Source: Halomicronema sp. CCY15110
GTDB lineage: Bacteria > Cyanobacteriota > Cyanobacteriia > Phormidesmidales > Phormidesmidaceae
DNA length: 52,158 bases
Assembly: GCF_016888165.1 (NCBI RefSeq)
Contig: NZ_JACSWC010000261.1
Span: 1 to 52,158 of the forward strand
Reading direction: 5' to 3'
Numbering within the stretch: the first letter of the stretch is position 1; the number at the start of each line of letters is the position of its first letter. Of this stretch, positions 35,655 through 45,058 are shown in pieces. The position numbers were made by a program, and so were the translations under genes. Below the pieces are notes generated by a model. That model had not been told where the DNA came from. It saw only the letters and a list, made by a program, of their open reading frames with translations, and searched no databases.

Positions 35655-37529
35655 ATGGACTTGATGGAGTTAACGCAACTGACGCTGGTAAGCGGCAAAG
35701 GGGGGGTGGGCAAAACGACCTTCGCCTGCGCGATCGCCCTGGATCAAGCGCAGCAGATGCCCGATGAAACGATACTCCTGTTATCGACCGATCCAGCCCA
35801 TTCCCTGGGCGATGTGTTGCAGCTACCCGTGGATGACGACGCGCGATCGCACCCCGACTGCCCCAACTTACGCGTCCGCGCGTTGGATGCCGAGCGGTTG
35901 CTGACCATCTTTAAGGCCGATTATGGCCACGTGCTGGAAACGCTGGTCGAGCGGGGCAGCTTTGTGGAAAATGACGACCTCTCTCCCGTGTGGGATATGG
36001 ACTGGCCCGGCTTGAATGAGCTGATGGGGCTGCTGGAAATTCAGCGGATTTTACGGGCTGGTGAAGTTGACCGAGTGGTCGTGGATATGGCTCCCAGCGG
36101 TCATACCCTCAACCTGTTTGGCCTGATGGATTTTTTGGATACGTTGCTGGCGTCGTTGCGACTCTTTCAAGACAAGCATCGCTACATGATCGAGTCGCTA
36201 TCAGGGCGCTATGACGCCGACGAAGCCGATACCTTTTTGGATGACATGACGGCGGATCTAGCCGCTGGGCGATCGCAACTCCAAGACTCTGAGCGCACCG
36301 CCTGCTGGGTCGTCGCCATTCCCGAACCCCTCAGTCTGCACGAAACAGAGCGCTTTGTTGAAGCCCTCGCTGAGTTGCAGATTCCCCTGGGGGGCATTGT
36401 CGTCAATCGTCTGACGGGGAGTGCTCCGCAGCGTCATCAGCTAGAGCAATTTGCCCAAATTCAAGCAGTCAACGATTTGTTCGGTCTGCCGCTACAAGCG
36501 ACTGAACCCGTCGGTCGCGAAGCTCTACAAACTTTATTAGCCGGACTCGCCCCCATCGACCGCTGGCAAGATCCGACCATCCAAACGCTCCCAATGGCTT
36601 GGCCAGAACCGGTCTCGCCAGGACTCCCCGATTTCATCACCCAAGGGCGGCGACTCGTGATTTTGGGTGGCAAAGGGGGCGTCGGCAAAACTACCGTGGC
36701 CGCCGCGATCGCGTGGGGCCAAGCGCAGCAGCATCCTGATGCGGCGGTGCGCGTAATGTCTATCGACCCCGCCCATTCCCTGGGGGATGTGTTGGAGACA
36801 CCGTTGCGCAACGATGCCGTCACGATTACCGATAACCTCTCCGCCCAGGAAGTGGATGCGGATACAGTGCTAGAGCAGTTTCGCGATGACTACCTGTGGG
36901 AATTGGCAGAGATGATGAGCGGCGACACGGGCGATGATCGCCTCCAGCTCGCCTACGGACCAGAAGCCTGGCGGCAAATTGTCGCCCAAGCCCTCCCCGG
37001 CATTGACGAGATGCTGTCCCTCATCACCGTGATCGATTTGCTAGAGCAAGACCAAGAACAGCTCATCGTGCTGGATACTGCCCCTACAGGCCACCTGTTG
37101 CGCTTTTTAGACATGCCGACGGCGCTAGGCGACTGGCTCGCGTGGATTTTCAAACTATGGATTAAATATCAGGATGTGGTGGGCCGCACTGAATTGATTG
37201 GTCGCCTGCGCGGACTCCGCAAGCAAGTCATGAATGCCCAAAAGCGGCTGACCGATCCAGCCCACACCGAGTTTATTGGGGTGGTACAAAATCAGTCGGC
37301 AATTTTGGCTGAGGCCACTCGGCTCACGGCAACCCTAGATGACATGTCGGTGCCCCAGCATTACATCGTCCACAACCGCTACACGCCAGATAACGACCTG
37401 CCAGAGAATACTTTTCCTGGGCAAACCGTGATTCGCTTACCTGATCTCCCAGATAGCATCCACCCCCATGTCCAAGTCGAGGGGGCTTCACAGCTCCTCT
37501 TTGCGCGATCGCCTGCCCTCGTCCGGTGA
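35655..37529 (+). CDS. Tandem ArsA/GET3-like anion-transporting ATPase
   Basis: A 624-aa protein made of two homologous P-loop ATPase halves. Walker A motifs GKGGVGKTT occur near residues 14-22 and again near 338, each followed by STDPAHSLGDVL or SIDPAHSLGDVL. The second half carries the DTAPTGHLLRFLDMP signature; in the first half it is VDMAPSGHTLNLFGLMD. Bacterial ArsA uses three cysteines, two from opposite halves, to bind arsenite. Here the second half has no cysteine at all, so arsenite binding of that kind is unlikely and a GET3-like membrane-protein targeting or other role fits better. No ars gene is near. Repeat copy C follows the stop. Confidence 0.9.
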   Translation: MDLMELTQLTLVSGKGGVGKTTFACAIALDQAQQMPDETILLLSTDPAHSLGDVLQLPVDDDARSHPDCPNLRVRALDAERLLTIFKADYGHVLETLVERGSFVENDDLSPVWDMDWPGLNELMGLLEIQRILRAGEVDRVVVDMAPSGHTLNLFGLMDFLDTLLASLRLFQDKHRYMIESLSGRYDADEADTFLDDMTADLAAGRSQLQDSERTACWVVAIPEPLSLHETERFVEALAELQIPLGGIVVNRLTGSAPQRHQLEQFAQIQAVNDLFGLPLQATEPVGREALQTLLAGLAPIDRWQDPTIQTLPMAWPEPVSPGLPDFITQGRRLVILGGKGGVGKTTVAAAIAWGQAQQHPDAAVRVMSIDPAHSLGDVLETPLRNDAVTITDNLSAQEVDADTVLEQFRDDYLWELAEMMSGDTGDDRLQLAYGPEAWRQIVAQALPGIDEMLSLITVIDLLEQDQEQLIVLDTAPTGHLLRFLDMPTALGDWLAWIFKLWIKYQDVVGRTELIGRLRGLRKQVMNAQKRLTDPAHTEFIGVVQNQSAILAEATRLTATLDDMSVPQHYIVHNRYTPDNDLPENTFPGQTVIRLPDLPDSIHPHVQVEGASQLLFARSPALVR

Positions 37530-37535
37530 GAGCAA

Positions 37536-37597
37536 AGGGGACGGTTCCCTGAGAGATAGCCGATGCCGTAAGGTTCACGCCAAGGGAACCGTCCCCT
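37536..37597. repeat. Dispersed ~63-bp inverted repeat, copy C
   Basis: Perfect 15-bp arms, AGGGGACGGTTCCCT (37536-37550) and its complement (37583-37597), identical to the arms of copy A, surround a 32-base spacer. The spacer differs in sequence between copies while its length stays at 32-34 bases. It begins six bases after the ArsA-like stop. Confidence 0.85.
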
Positions 37598-37622
37598 GAC
37601 AAATCTATTTTCAATAATGCAC

Positions 37623-37660
37623 CAGAGGGCGATCGCTAGCAAATCCGCGATCGCCCTCTG
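37623..37660. terminator. HIP1-containing perfect hairpin between convergent genes
   Basis: CAGAGGGCGATCGC (37623-37636) and GCGATCGCCCTCTG (37647-37660) pair perfectly across a 10-base loop; each arm contains a full HIP1 octamer. It lies between the ArsA-like gene and the convergent DUF4079 gene and probably serves as a bidirectional terminator, though U-runs are weak. Confidence 0.65.
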
Positions 37661-37717
37661 CTTTCACCATGCTCATCTGGGTGCCGATTCTCTAGTCCGC
37701 AATGATCGGCACGACCC

Positions 37718-38200
37718 TTAAATCGAGAGGCCCAGCTTTACGCCCAGCGCGGCATGGACAAACAGCACCACCATGGCGACGGTGCCAATGTAAGCGTGGG
37801 CCGTCCGCAATGCCGGCTTACCGCCACCAAACTTTGACGCCGAAATCGCACCATTGATACCCAGCACGCCCAACGCAGCCGAGCCCGTCCAAAAGTGTGA
37901 ACTCTGCAAAATCGGATGCCCCTGCATCACGAGGGACAAAATGCCGCCCGTGTAGCCCAGGGCAATAAACAGCGACATCATCGGTGCGAGCTTTTTGTGG
38001 TCGCCCAGCGCTTTCGCGCGAACCGGAACCTCCTCCGCCTTGCGACCTCTCCAACCAGCCGCAGCGGTGTAAATTCCCAAAACAAAAATGACGATGCCCA
38101 TCATCAAAGGGTGGCCCCAATGAACAATCGGCTCTGGCGTGTTGAAGCCGGCAAACCAGTCGGCAATCGGCTGTAGCCAAGCAGTGAGTTGATCAGCCAC
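37718..38200 (-). CDS. DUF4079 family membrane protein
   Basis: A 160-aa polytopic membrane protein with four hydrophobic segments (about residues 25-48, 70-92, 95-112, 128-155). Several histidines fall at helix ends (HWGHPLMMG, GHPILQSSHFWTG, AHAYIGT, FVHAALG), a pattern suggesting heme binding as in cytochrome b561-like proteins; this is inference. The family is confined mainly to oxygenic phototrophs, with no established function. It is 65 bases downstream of glyQ on the same strand and may be read from the same transcript. Confidence 0.88.
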   Translation of the reverse strand: MADQLTAWLQPIADWFAGFNTPEPIVHWGHPLMMGIVIFVLGIYTAAAGWRGRKAEEVPVRAKALGDHKKLAPMMSLFIALGYTGGILSLVMQGHPILQSSHFWTGSAALGVLGINGAISASKFGGGKPALRTAHAYIGTVAMVVLFVHAALGVKLGLSI

Positions 38201-38265
38201 GACAAATCTCCTTTCTGCGACACATTGACGTCGTTACACCCCTCAACATGCCATATCCTTTGGCG

Positions 38266-39150
38266 TTACGCAGCTTTTCCCACAGATTCTTTGAGCAGCG
38301 GAAAACCGAGCGCCTCACGTTGGTCGTAATAGAGCTGCGCGACTTTGCGCGCGAGTCCTCGCACTTGGCGAATATAACGGGTACGCTCCGTCACCGAAAT
38401 CACCCCCCGTGCATCCAATAAGTTAAAGGTGTGGGAACATTTCAGCACGTAGTCGTAGCTGGGCAAGACCAGCCCTTTTTCCATTAACTGTTCCGCCTCT
38501 TGCTGATACAGATTGAAGAGGGTAAACAGCAATTCTGGATTCGACTCGTCGAAGTTGTACTTGGAATGCTCGATTTCGCCTTGCATATGCACGTCGCCAT
38601 AGGTCAGGGTGTCGTTCCATTGGATTTTGGCGATCGCATCCACCTCTTGCAGATACATGGTCAGACGTTCCAACCCGTAGGTCAGCTCAATCGACACTGG
38701 GCGACAGTCAATCCCACCGCACTGCTGAAAGTAGGTGAACTGGGTAATTTCCATCCCGTCGAGCCAGACTTCCCAGCCGACTCCCCAAGCCCCAACTGCG
38801 GCATCTTCCCAGTTGTCTTCCACAAAGCGAATGTCGTGGTCTTCGGGTTTAATGCCCAAAGCCCGCAGCGAATCTAAATACATATCTTGAATATTCGGCG
38901 GCGATGGCTTGATCAGCACCTGATATTGGTAATAGTGCTGATAGCGGTTGGGGTTTTCGCCATAGCGGCCATCGGCGGGGCGACGACAGGGCTCGGCATA
39001 GGCCACCGACCACGGTTCCGGCCCGATCGCCCGCAAAAACGTGTGAGGACTCTTGGTGCCTGCCCCTTTCTCCGTGTCGTAGGGCTGCACAATTAAACAG
39101 CCTTGATTACTCCAAAACTCATGCAACGTTGTGATGACCGATTGAAAATG
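38266..39150 (-). CDS. glyQ: Glycyl-tRNA synthetase alpha subunit
   Basis: The 294-aa catalytic alpha subunit of tetrameric glycyl-tRNA synthetase, which charges tRNA-Gly together with the beta subunit (glyS, not in this window). Family landmarks are [52 protein letters not shown], and [27 protein letters not shown] chose the GTG at 39150, whose product begins [14 protein letters not shown] in register with homologues and has GGGGAGA eight bases upstream. An ATG at 39189 would add 13 residues. Confidence 0.95.
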   Translation of the reverse strand, partial: HFQSVITTLHEFWSNQGCLIVQPYDTEKGAGTKSPHTFLRAIGPEPWSVAYAEPCRRPADGRYGENPNRYQHYYQYQVLIKPSPPNIQDMYLDSLRALGIKPEDHDIRFVEDNWEDAAVGAWGVGWEVWLDGMEITQFTYFQQCGGIDCRPVSIELTYGLERLTMYLQEVDAIAKIQWNDTLTYGDVHMQGEIEHSKYNFDESNPELLFTLFNLYQQEAEQLMEKGLVLPSYDYVLKCSHTFNLLDARGVISVTERTRYIRQVRGLARKVAQLYYDQREALGFPLLKESVGKAA

Positions 39151-39316
39151 CACGTCGTTCTCTCCCCAGCCGTGACCGCAAGTCTCCATCTATGACTCTA
39201 AGATAGAAAGCCCGCAGATTCCAACCGGGAATCGGGCGCTATGAGCGACGCGACTCAAAGGCGGCGGCGAGAATCGTCGGAGTTAGCGGCCAACGTCACT
39301 GATCACACCCTTTAAT

Positions 39317-40651
39317 TTACGGTTCGGATACGTTACGGCTCGGATCGCCTAAAACGTAAGGCGGCTGACCCATGATGACTTTTGGCGCAAAGGTGGTCGG
39401 GGGTGGGGCGGCTCCCCAATGTTCTTGCAGCGCCAGTAATAACGCATCTTGCTGTGCCCGAAACAGTTCCAGATCGCCGCCCCAGTTTTGGATGGAAAAC
39501 CACACGGGGCCGCGATCGCGCGTGGGAAAGTAGCCCGCCAGCGAACTCACCGTGTTCAATGTCCCCGTTTTCAGGGCAGCTTGCGGCGGCAAGTCTCGAT
39601 AAATTAGCGTGCCTTCATCTTGACCAAATACCGGCATCACGTCGGAAATGGAGAGGCCATTGGGCCGCAGGTCGCGCTGAATACCGACCAGAATCGCCAC
39701 CACCGCCCGAGGTGAAAGTTGGTTTTCTACCCCTAAACCGGAGCCGTTGATCAAGCGAATTTCTGATACTGGTACGCCAGTGCGATCTGCCGCTTTGGCC
39801 GCCACGGTGTTTGCTCCTCCTAAGGCCCGCGCAAACTGGTCGGCCATGGCGTTATTGCTGTAAATGTTCATCGCTTTGAGCAGCGGCACCAGGGGTAATG
39901 ACTGATGCTGCACTAACCACTGCGGCTGTAGGGGATTAGTGGCAAGTGGCTGCACGATAATGTCGCCCGCGATCGCTAACGTCGGGGCCGGAGTCTCAGG
40001 CGGCATCGTGCTGTGAACGTAGTAAACCTCGTCCGACCAGCGATTGATATCCATCGCTTGAATTAACAGCTCTCCAGAACGATAGGCATCAGCCTCAAAA
40101 TTCATCGAAAACTCGCCCAGAATGACGAGATTACCAGTGACTTGCTGAATGCCTTGTTGGTTCAGGGTGTTGGCTAGAGAGATCGCCTCTTCCCAGACAA
40201 AATAAGGATCCCCCGTCCACTGAATGACCAAATCACCATTCACGACGCCATTTTCAATCGTGCCGGTGTGGCCAATGCGAGTCGTAAAGCGATGATTGAC
40301 GGGCCAAGCTTCCAACGCCGCCAGAGTCGTGGCCATTTTGGTCAGGGAAGCCGCCGGCGACGGTTGGTAGGGCTGATTGACCGCGATCGCAGTCGCCCCA
40401 GTCTGTAGCCAGAGTCCTTGCGCTTCCGGGTCAAAACCGAGTTCAGCCAGATTCGTCAGGTAGCTCCGCACAATTTCCTTAGCCTGCGGATCGGGGGCAT
40501 TCATGCTCAGTACCCACGGCGATTCCCAACCCGCAATAGTTTCCATGGCAGGCCAAGCAATCGGCTCTAAAGCCGTCGCGCTGGTAGGTTGTTCACCTAG
40601 CCATGAAAGCAGGCTAAGAGCGACAAGTGCCTGATGCAGCATGACCCACAC
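39317..40651 (-). CDS. dacB: D-alanyl-D-alanine carboxypeptidase, PBP4/DacB (S13) family
   Basis: A 444-aa penicillin-binding protein that trims or cuts peptidoglycan peptides in the periplasm. The active-site motifs are SLTK (Ser102, Lys105), YSNNAMADQ for SxN, and LKTGTLNTV for KTG. The N-terminus has a hydrophobic segment (to about residue 27) as signal peptide. Length and motif spacing fit family S13. The gene for a PEP-CTERM protein upstream has its own terminator, so dacB is probably transcribed separately. Confidence 0.92.
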   Translation of the reverse strand: MWVMLHQALVALSLLSWLGEQPTSATALEPIAWPAMETIAGWESPWVLSMNAPDPQAKEIVRSYLTNLAELGFDPEAQGLWLQTGATAIAVNQPYQPSPAASLTKMATTLAALEAWPVNHRFTTRIGHTGTIENGVVNGDLVIQWTGDPYFVWEEAISLANTLNQQGIQQVTGNLVILGEFSMNFEADAYRSGELLIQAMDINRWSDEVYYVHSTMPPETPAPTLAIAGDIIVQPLATNPLQPQWLVQHQSLPLVPLLKAMNIYSNNAMADQFARALGGANTVAAKAADRTGVPVSEIRLINGSGLGVENQLSPRAVVAILVGIQRDLRPNGLSISDVMPVFGQDEGTLIYRDLPPQAALKTGTLNTVSSLAGYFPTRDRGPVWFSIQNWGGDLELFRAQQDALLLALQEHWGAAPPPTTFAPKVIMGQPPYVLGDPSRNVSEP

Positions 40652-40763
40652 ATCTCACATCGGCAACTATCCTAACGGACATCCTCGAAAGTAGCGTTGC
40701 CTGAGTGACGCAATCTGCAACATCACTGCTCGCTAGTATTTACCGTCCCTGATGGCGCAGTTC

Positions 40764-40797
40764 AAAAAATCCCCCTGATTAGCAAATTAGAGGGATT
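40764..40797 (-). terminator. Intrinsic terminator of the PEP-CTERM protein gene
   Basis: On the minus strand AATCCCTCT pairs with AGGGGGATT (one G-U wobble) across a 12-base loop, followed directly by a run of T. It lies 37 bases after the stop codon at 40835. Confidence 0.85.
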
Positions 40798-40834
40798 CCC
40801 ATAGTTCTGTTCTAAGTTCCTACACAAAAAAGCG

Positions 40835-41578
40835 CTAAGCCATCTTTTTCTTCAGAGCGCCACCAGCCGCTACGGCACCAACTGCCAACACCGCCAAGCT
40901 AGAAATTGGTTCGGGCACATCCGCCGGAGCATCCGGATTCGTGAACCCCTTAGCGACTAACACCACATCGTTATAGTCGAGATCACCGCCGCCCACAATA
41001 TCCTCAAAACCGATGAAAGTGTAATATTCACCCGTTGCTTCATCGGTGTAGCCGAACGCTGTGACATGCTCTAAGCCGTCTGAGTTCTTGCTGGCATCAG
41101 TGTAAAGCAGCGTCGGATTCGTTTTGTTATAGCCGTTTGACGCAATTAAAAATTCAAACTGAGCAATGCCCGAGAGCCCGCCAAAGTCACTCAGAATCCA
41201 GCCATCTCCAGCTTTTAGATTGCCACCAGATCCTTGGAGTGAGGCATTTTCAATCAGCATCTGTGGAGCTTGGTCATCAGCCGTAAACAAGACTTGATTC
41301 TTATAGCCAGCACCTTCATACATGAAGTAAACTTCAACGGTTTCACTGGTGTCAAACAAGAGACCCGTGGCATCCAAAGGCTTCAATTCTGAAGTACTCA
41401 GAGCTGCTCTTTCAGTGTTGACGTGTGATTTAAAGAAGTCAAAGAGCGCCTTATTCTGAACCTCTAAATTAGTTGATTTAGTTTGGGTAAACGAGAAAGC
41501 CTGCGCTTCAGCAGCCATAAATCCCGAGGCCGCTAATGCGATCGCTACAGCTAATGATTTGACGATACCGATTTTCAT
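40835..41578 (-). CDS. DUF4114-like PEP-CTERM exported protein
   Basis: A 247-aa secreted protein. It has an N-terminal signal peptide (to about AEAQA, residue 28), a central domain with FIGFEDIVGGGDLDYNDVVLV, the Asp-rich calcium-binding-like signature of DUF4114, and a C-terminal PEP-CTERM sorting tail: VPEPISS, a short hydrophobic helix and KKKMA. The tail is cut by an exosortase, and such proteins often go to the extracellular matrix or sheath. I chose the ATG at 41578; a GTG four codons earlier is possible. The gene has an AT-rich upstream region and its own terminator. Confidence 0.9.
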   Translation of the reverse strand: MKIGIVKSLAVAIALAASGFMAAEAQAFSFTQTKSTNLEVQNKALFDFFKSHVNTERAALSTSELKPLDATGLLFDTSETVEVYFMYEGAGYKNQVLFTADDQAPQMLIENASLQGSGGNLKAGDGWILSDFGGLSGIAQFEFLIASNGYNKTNPTLLYTDASKNSDGLEHVTAFGYTDEATGEYYTFIGFEDIVGGGDLDYNDVVLVAKGFTNPDAPADVPEPISSLAVLAVGAVAAGGALKKKMA

Positions 41579-42274
41579 GATGGAACTCACTTGTGTCTGT
41601 GTTCCTACAATAACTAGAGCCCAAGTTGAGACGACTCCGTAGTTATGCCTTATTCTGACGGCTTCAGCGTATTTTCAAATTGAAAAAGTTCTTTTTAAAT
41701 TACTTTAAATATCTAGAAAAATGATTTTTATCTAACAAAAACTTTTCAGTATTATTTCAAAATAATCGAATTTCCGCCAAAGCGTCCTAGCATTCCTAAG
41801 AACAATTACTGAACTGTGGACTGGGTTACCGTTGGTATGTGCCGAAATCCTCCGGAGAATGGTAACGCTCTGTCGCCGCCAACACAGTACTTTCCGCAAG
41901 TCTCATTTGACTGTGATATTACGGTTGTGAGCGACTGCTGCCGCCTGTGAGCCGGTAAGGCGATGCTCACAGGGCAATCTGGGTTTCCAGTCTGCACAGC
42001 TGGCACAGTCTCAAAATCGCCCACTCAATGCGACTGAACGAAGTCAACGCATCTACTTATGAGGCTAATAGCGAGTGCATCCCAATTTGGCAGGGCGGAT
42101 TGCGATCGCGGGCAAGCTGCCTGCCCCAAACCAGTGATCAGTTTACAAATTTGAGAGGCATCCCTGGTGGCATTCACTACTGATGGACTGTGGGCTACAG
42201 ACTTTGAATTTTGGCGCTTTCACCCATACCAAAGCATCTATATAACCTCTGAGTCAGTCATTTGGGCAACTCGT
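41579..42274. other. 700-bp AT-rich to mixed intergenic region
   Basis: The segment 41640-41770 is markedly AT-rich, with short palindromes such as TTTTCAAATTGAAAA and ATTATTTCAAAATAAT; this is the likely promoter and operator zone of the PEP-CTERM gene. From 41800 to 42274 no gene is supported; a 72-codon minus-strand frame lacks family features. Confidence 0.5.
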
Positions 42275-45058
42275 TTATTTGCCTTTGCGGGCAACAGTTA
42301 ACACTACTCGGCTCATGATGCGACCATCTTCGAGTTTTTGCAGGCTAAATTCGCCGCCGACCTGCTTGATCAGCGTCTTGCAAATGCTGAAATGCAACCC
42401 TGGTGGGATATCTAACAAAGAAGGTACCAAAATGTCGTCGGGACGACCATGCTTCAAGTCTTTGATGAGTTGATGAGGAATGTCGCCGTCGTCCGTGATG
42501 GCAAGTTCCATGAGGGGACGTTCAAGGGGACGACACCAAATGTCTAGCCGGCCATGCTCGGGCGATCGCTGGCAAGCGGCGACCATCAGTTCGTACAGTA
42601 CAAATTCAATCTTTTCGAGATCCCCAGCAATAATGACATTACTTTCATTATGGACTTTGGCCCAGAGATGTTGCGATTGAATCAGCGGATTGACTCGATC
42701 CATTAACCGATTGAGTAGGCTGATCAGGGGGGTCGTTTGTTGATGTTTGCGTAGCTCCCACGCTTCTTGGGTAACGACATTTTCAATGCTACTGGTCAGG
42801 GTGTTGAGTTGCCGCACGAGTTGGAGCTGGCGCTGCGCTGTTAACCCTTTACCTTGGGTGATGGGGTCACTCAATCGACTGAGATTCATCTTGAGTTGGC
42901 GATGGGTTTCGTTCAAGCGTTGATGCTTGTACCAGTTCAAGGCTTCGAGCGAATCTTGTCGCTCCAGCAGCAGGTCAACGATGCCGAGGTGGCGGCGAGA
43001 CCAAGCCAATTGTCGAGCCAGCACAGAGACTAAACTCAGTTGATGGTTGCTCCAGCGGCGATCGCCGCGATCGGCCACAATCCAAACACCGTTAGGCACG
43101 TGTTTGTCTGCTGTCTTTAAGGCAACCAGTAAAAATTTGCTGTTGGGCGGCCCGGTAATCCAGGTACGGGTCTCCGGGGGAAAATCTTCCCAGGTAACGG
43201 GGAGTGGCCCATCTGTTTGTTGCGCCCAGTTAATAATGGCATCCGAGCTGAGCGGAATCGCGGTGTCTTGGTCTGCGGCAAAATCGACATGACGCGACAG
43301 GACGCGCCCAACTTTGGCATGGTGGTCACCGACTTGCCAAGTCACCAAAGCGACGAGAGGAGCATCCAGCACGTCGCTGAGATATTGGCAGGCTGATTCT
43401 TCTAGCTGCTCTAGATGAAAGGTTTGCTGGAGCGTGCGGAGGCCCCATTGGATAGAACTGTACAGGTCTTCTTGCTGATTGGTTTGTTGCTGTAGTTGCC
43501 ACTGCCGCAGAATCAGGCTGATCTGCTGAGCAATCTGCTGCAACAGGTGACCAGCGGCGGCGGCCCACTGGCGGGGGGTGGCGCTCGCAACCAAGATGAT
43601 GCTTTCTGGCGCATTACCAGGGGCTACATTGCAGGCTAAAACACTCTGCAAATCTAGCGCTTCAAAGTTTTCTCGCCAGGCCAGTAGTTTCAAATCGTTG
43701 GTTAGGTCGTTGATGGCGATCGCTGAAGGGCTCTCTTCCAACATTTGCCAATCGACCTCGTCGAGGGCCGGCCAGGCCAGCGAGGGGCGCTTGCGGGGCA
43801 GCGTGCGCTTTTGAAAAATGACTTGATAGCCATCATGTTCGGCGTCGTGCATTAACACCAAAAATTGTTGCGCATCGAGCGCTTGGCAAAGATTATCGCC
43901 GCACATTTCGAGGGTTTGGTGCCAGTCGGACTCGCTTTGAATGCTGCGCACAACGCCAGTGAGTAGCTGCATTTCTTGCTCTGACTGCTGTTGGGCTTCG
44001 GCTACCGAAACCGTTGGCATCATGAGTCCGGCTAGATTAGCGACCGTTTTACAATAGCTGCGGCTGTCATCTGACCACACTTGGGCCTGATCGCTTTCAA
44101 CGCTGATAAAGCCCAGCAACGTTGATTGTTCAAAAATGGGGACGACGAGCAGGGCATCGGCCTTGAGCAATTGCAAAAAGCGGACGGGCACGGCAGCGGT
44201 ATTGGCAGTCTGGGCCTCGCCCACCACTAGCGGCTGCTGCTTGCTCAAGAGCTGATAAACTCCGCGAATCTCGCTAACCGGCATGGTTAAGCCAGGAGCG
44301 TCTATCGTGTGGCATTTGGGCGCGCGCGCTTGTTTGGTGCGGAGGGTCAGTCTTTCCCAAAACTCAAATTTGTCGGGCTCTAGCCAAAAGATCCGTACAC
44401 GGTCGGGCTGCACAAACCCGGCGATGGATTGGGCAATTTTGATCAGTTGGGTATCGCGATCGTCACCCGTTTGCAATTGGTCGATCAAACTCGCCAAGGC
44501 CACGCCTGGATCTTTGCGCTGTTCCGTCTGGAGCGTTTGCTCGCGTTTGTGTAAAACATCGGCTAAGGCACTACAAATCGTGGAGATGAAGGTGCGATCG
44601 CTATTGGTAATGCCCTGGCCCCAGTGATCAGAGCCCATAATGAGCAAGCCGTAGCAGATGTCTCGGTGGCGGACCGGAAAAATCAGCGCCCCTTGAATCG
44701 ACAACTGCTGCGCCATTTCGTTCCACGCAGCAATGCGCGGTTCAATCCGCAAATCATTAATAATCAGCGGGCGCTGTTGAATCACGACTTGTTCCATCAA
44801 GTCGCCGGGGGCCAACGCAAATGTGCTTTTGAGCGAGCGATGCGGTTTAGGAGCCAAAAACCCCTGGCTGATGACTTGGTGTTGCACCCGTTCGTAGAGA
44901 CCAAACCACAGCAAAGAATAGTGCAGTTCTGCTTTCAAGTTGTCTAGCAATGAGGAAACCAGGCGATCGAGATCCTCAGTTTCTCGCAGCAGCTTCAAAA
45001 TTCTTGCTAAAGCCGCTAGACGCCTTTCAGGATTGGGGCTGGGTAGAGTCGAGACCAT
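42275..45058 (-). CDS. Multi-GAF sensor protein with a degenerate histidine-kinase end
   Basis: A 927-aa cytoplasmic protein with no membrane segments. An N-terminal GAF domain (about residues 15-170) is followed by what look like three more GAF-like domains (about 200-350, 380-525, 545-700), a helical linker, and a C-terminal ATPase-like domain (about 800-920). That last part includes IEFVLYELMVAACQRSP in place of an N-box, ITDDGDIP in place of DxGxG, and GLHFSICKTLIKQVGGE as the last motif. There is no clear phosphoacceptor H-box with a following proline. It therefore looks like a pseudokinase or a partner-binding module rather than an active kinase. The start is the ATG at 45058; a TTG at 45121 is in frame. 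Confidence 0.8.
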   Translation of the reverse strand: MVSTLPSPNPERRLAALARILKLLRETEDLDRLVSSLLDNLKAELHYSLLWFGLYERVQHQVISQGFLAPKPHRSLKSTFALAPGDLMEQVVIQQRPLIINDLRIEPRIAAWNEMAQQLSIQGALIFPVRHRDICYGLLIMGSDHWGQGITNSDRTFISTICSALADVLHKREQTLQTEQRKDPGVALASLIDQLQTGDDRDTQLIKIAQSIAGFVQPDRVRIFWLEPDKFEFWERLTLRTKQARAPKCHTIDAPGLTMPVSEIRGVYQLLSKQQPLVVGEAQTANTAAVPVRFLQLLKADALLVVPIFEQSTLLGFISVESDQAQVWSDDSRSYCKTVANLAGLMMPTVSVAEAQQQSEQEMQLLTGVVRSIQSESDWHQTLEMCGDNLCQALDAQQFLVLMHDAEHDGYQVIFQKRTLPRKRPSLAWPALDEVDWQMLEESPSAIAINDLTNDLKLLAWRENFEALDLQSVLACNVAPGNAPESIILVASATPRQWAAAAGHLLQQIAQQISLILRQWQLQQQTNQQEDLYSSIQWGLRTLQQTFHLEQLEESACQYLSDVLDAPLVALVTWQVGDHHAKVGRVLSRHVDFAADQDTAIPLSSDAIINWAQQTDGPLPVTWEDFPPETRTWITGPPNSKFLLVALKTADKHVPNGVWIVADRGDRRWSNHQLSLVSVLARQLAWSRRHLGIVDLLLERQDSLEALNWYKHQRLNETHRQLKMNLSRLSDPITQGKGLTAQRQLQLVRQLNTLTSSIENVVTQEAWELRKHQQTTPLISLLNRLMDRVNPLIQSQHLWAKVHNESNVIIAGDLEKIEFVLYELMVAACQRSPEHGRLDIWCRPLERPLMELAITDDGDIPHQLIKDLKHGRPDDILVPSLLDIPPGLHFSICKTLIKQVGGEFSLQKLEDGRIMSRVVLTVARKGK

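Noticed and set aside
35655-37529. Arsenic resistance operon
   Set aside because: No arsB, arsC, arsR or arsD nearby, and the arsenite-binding cysteine pattern is missing.
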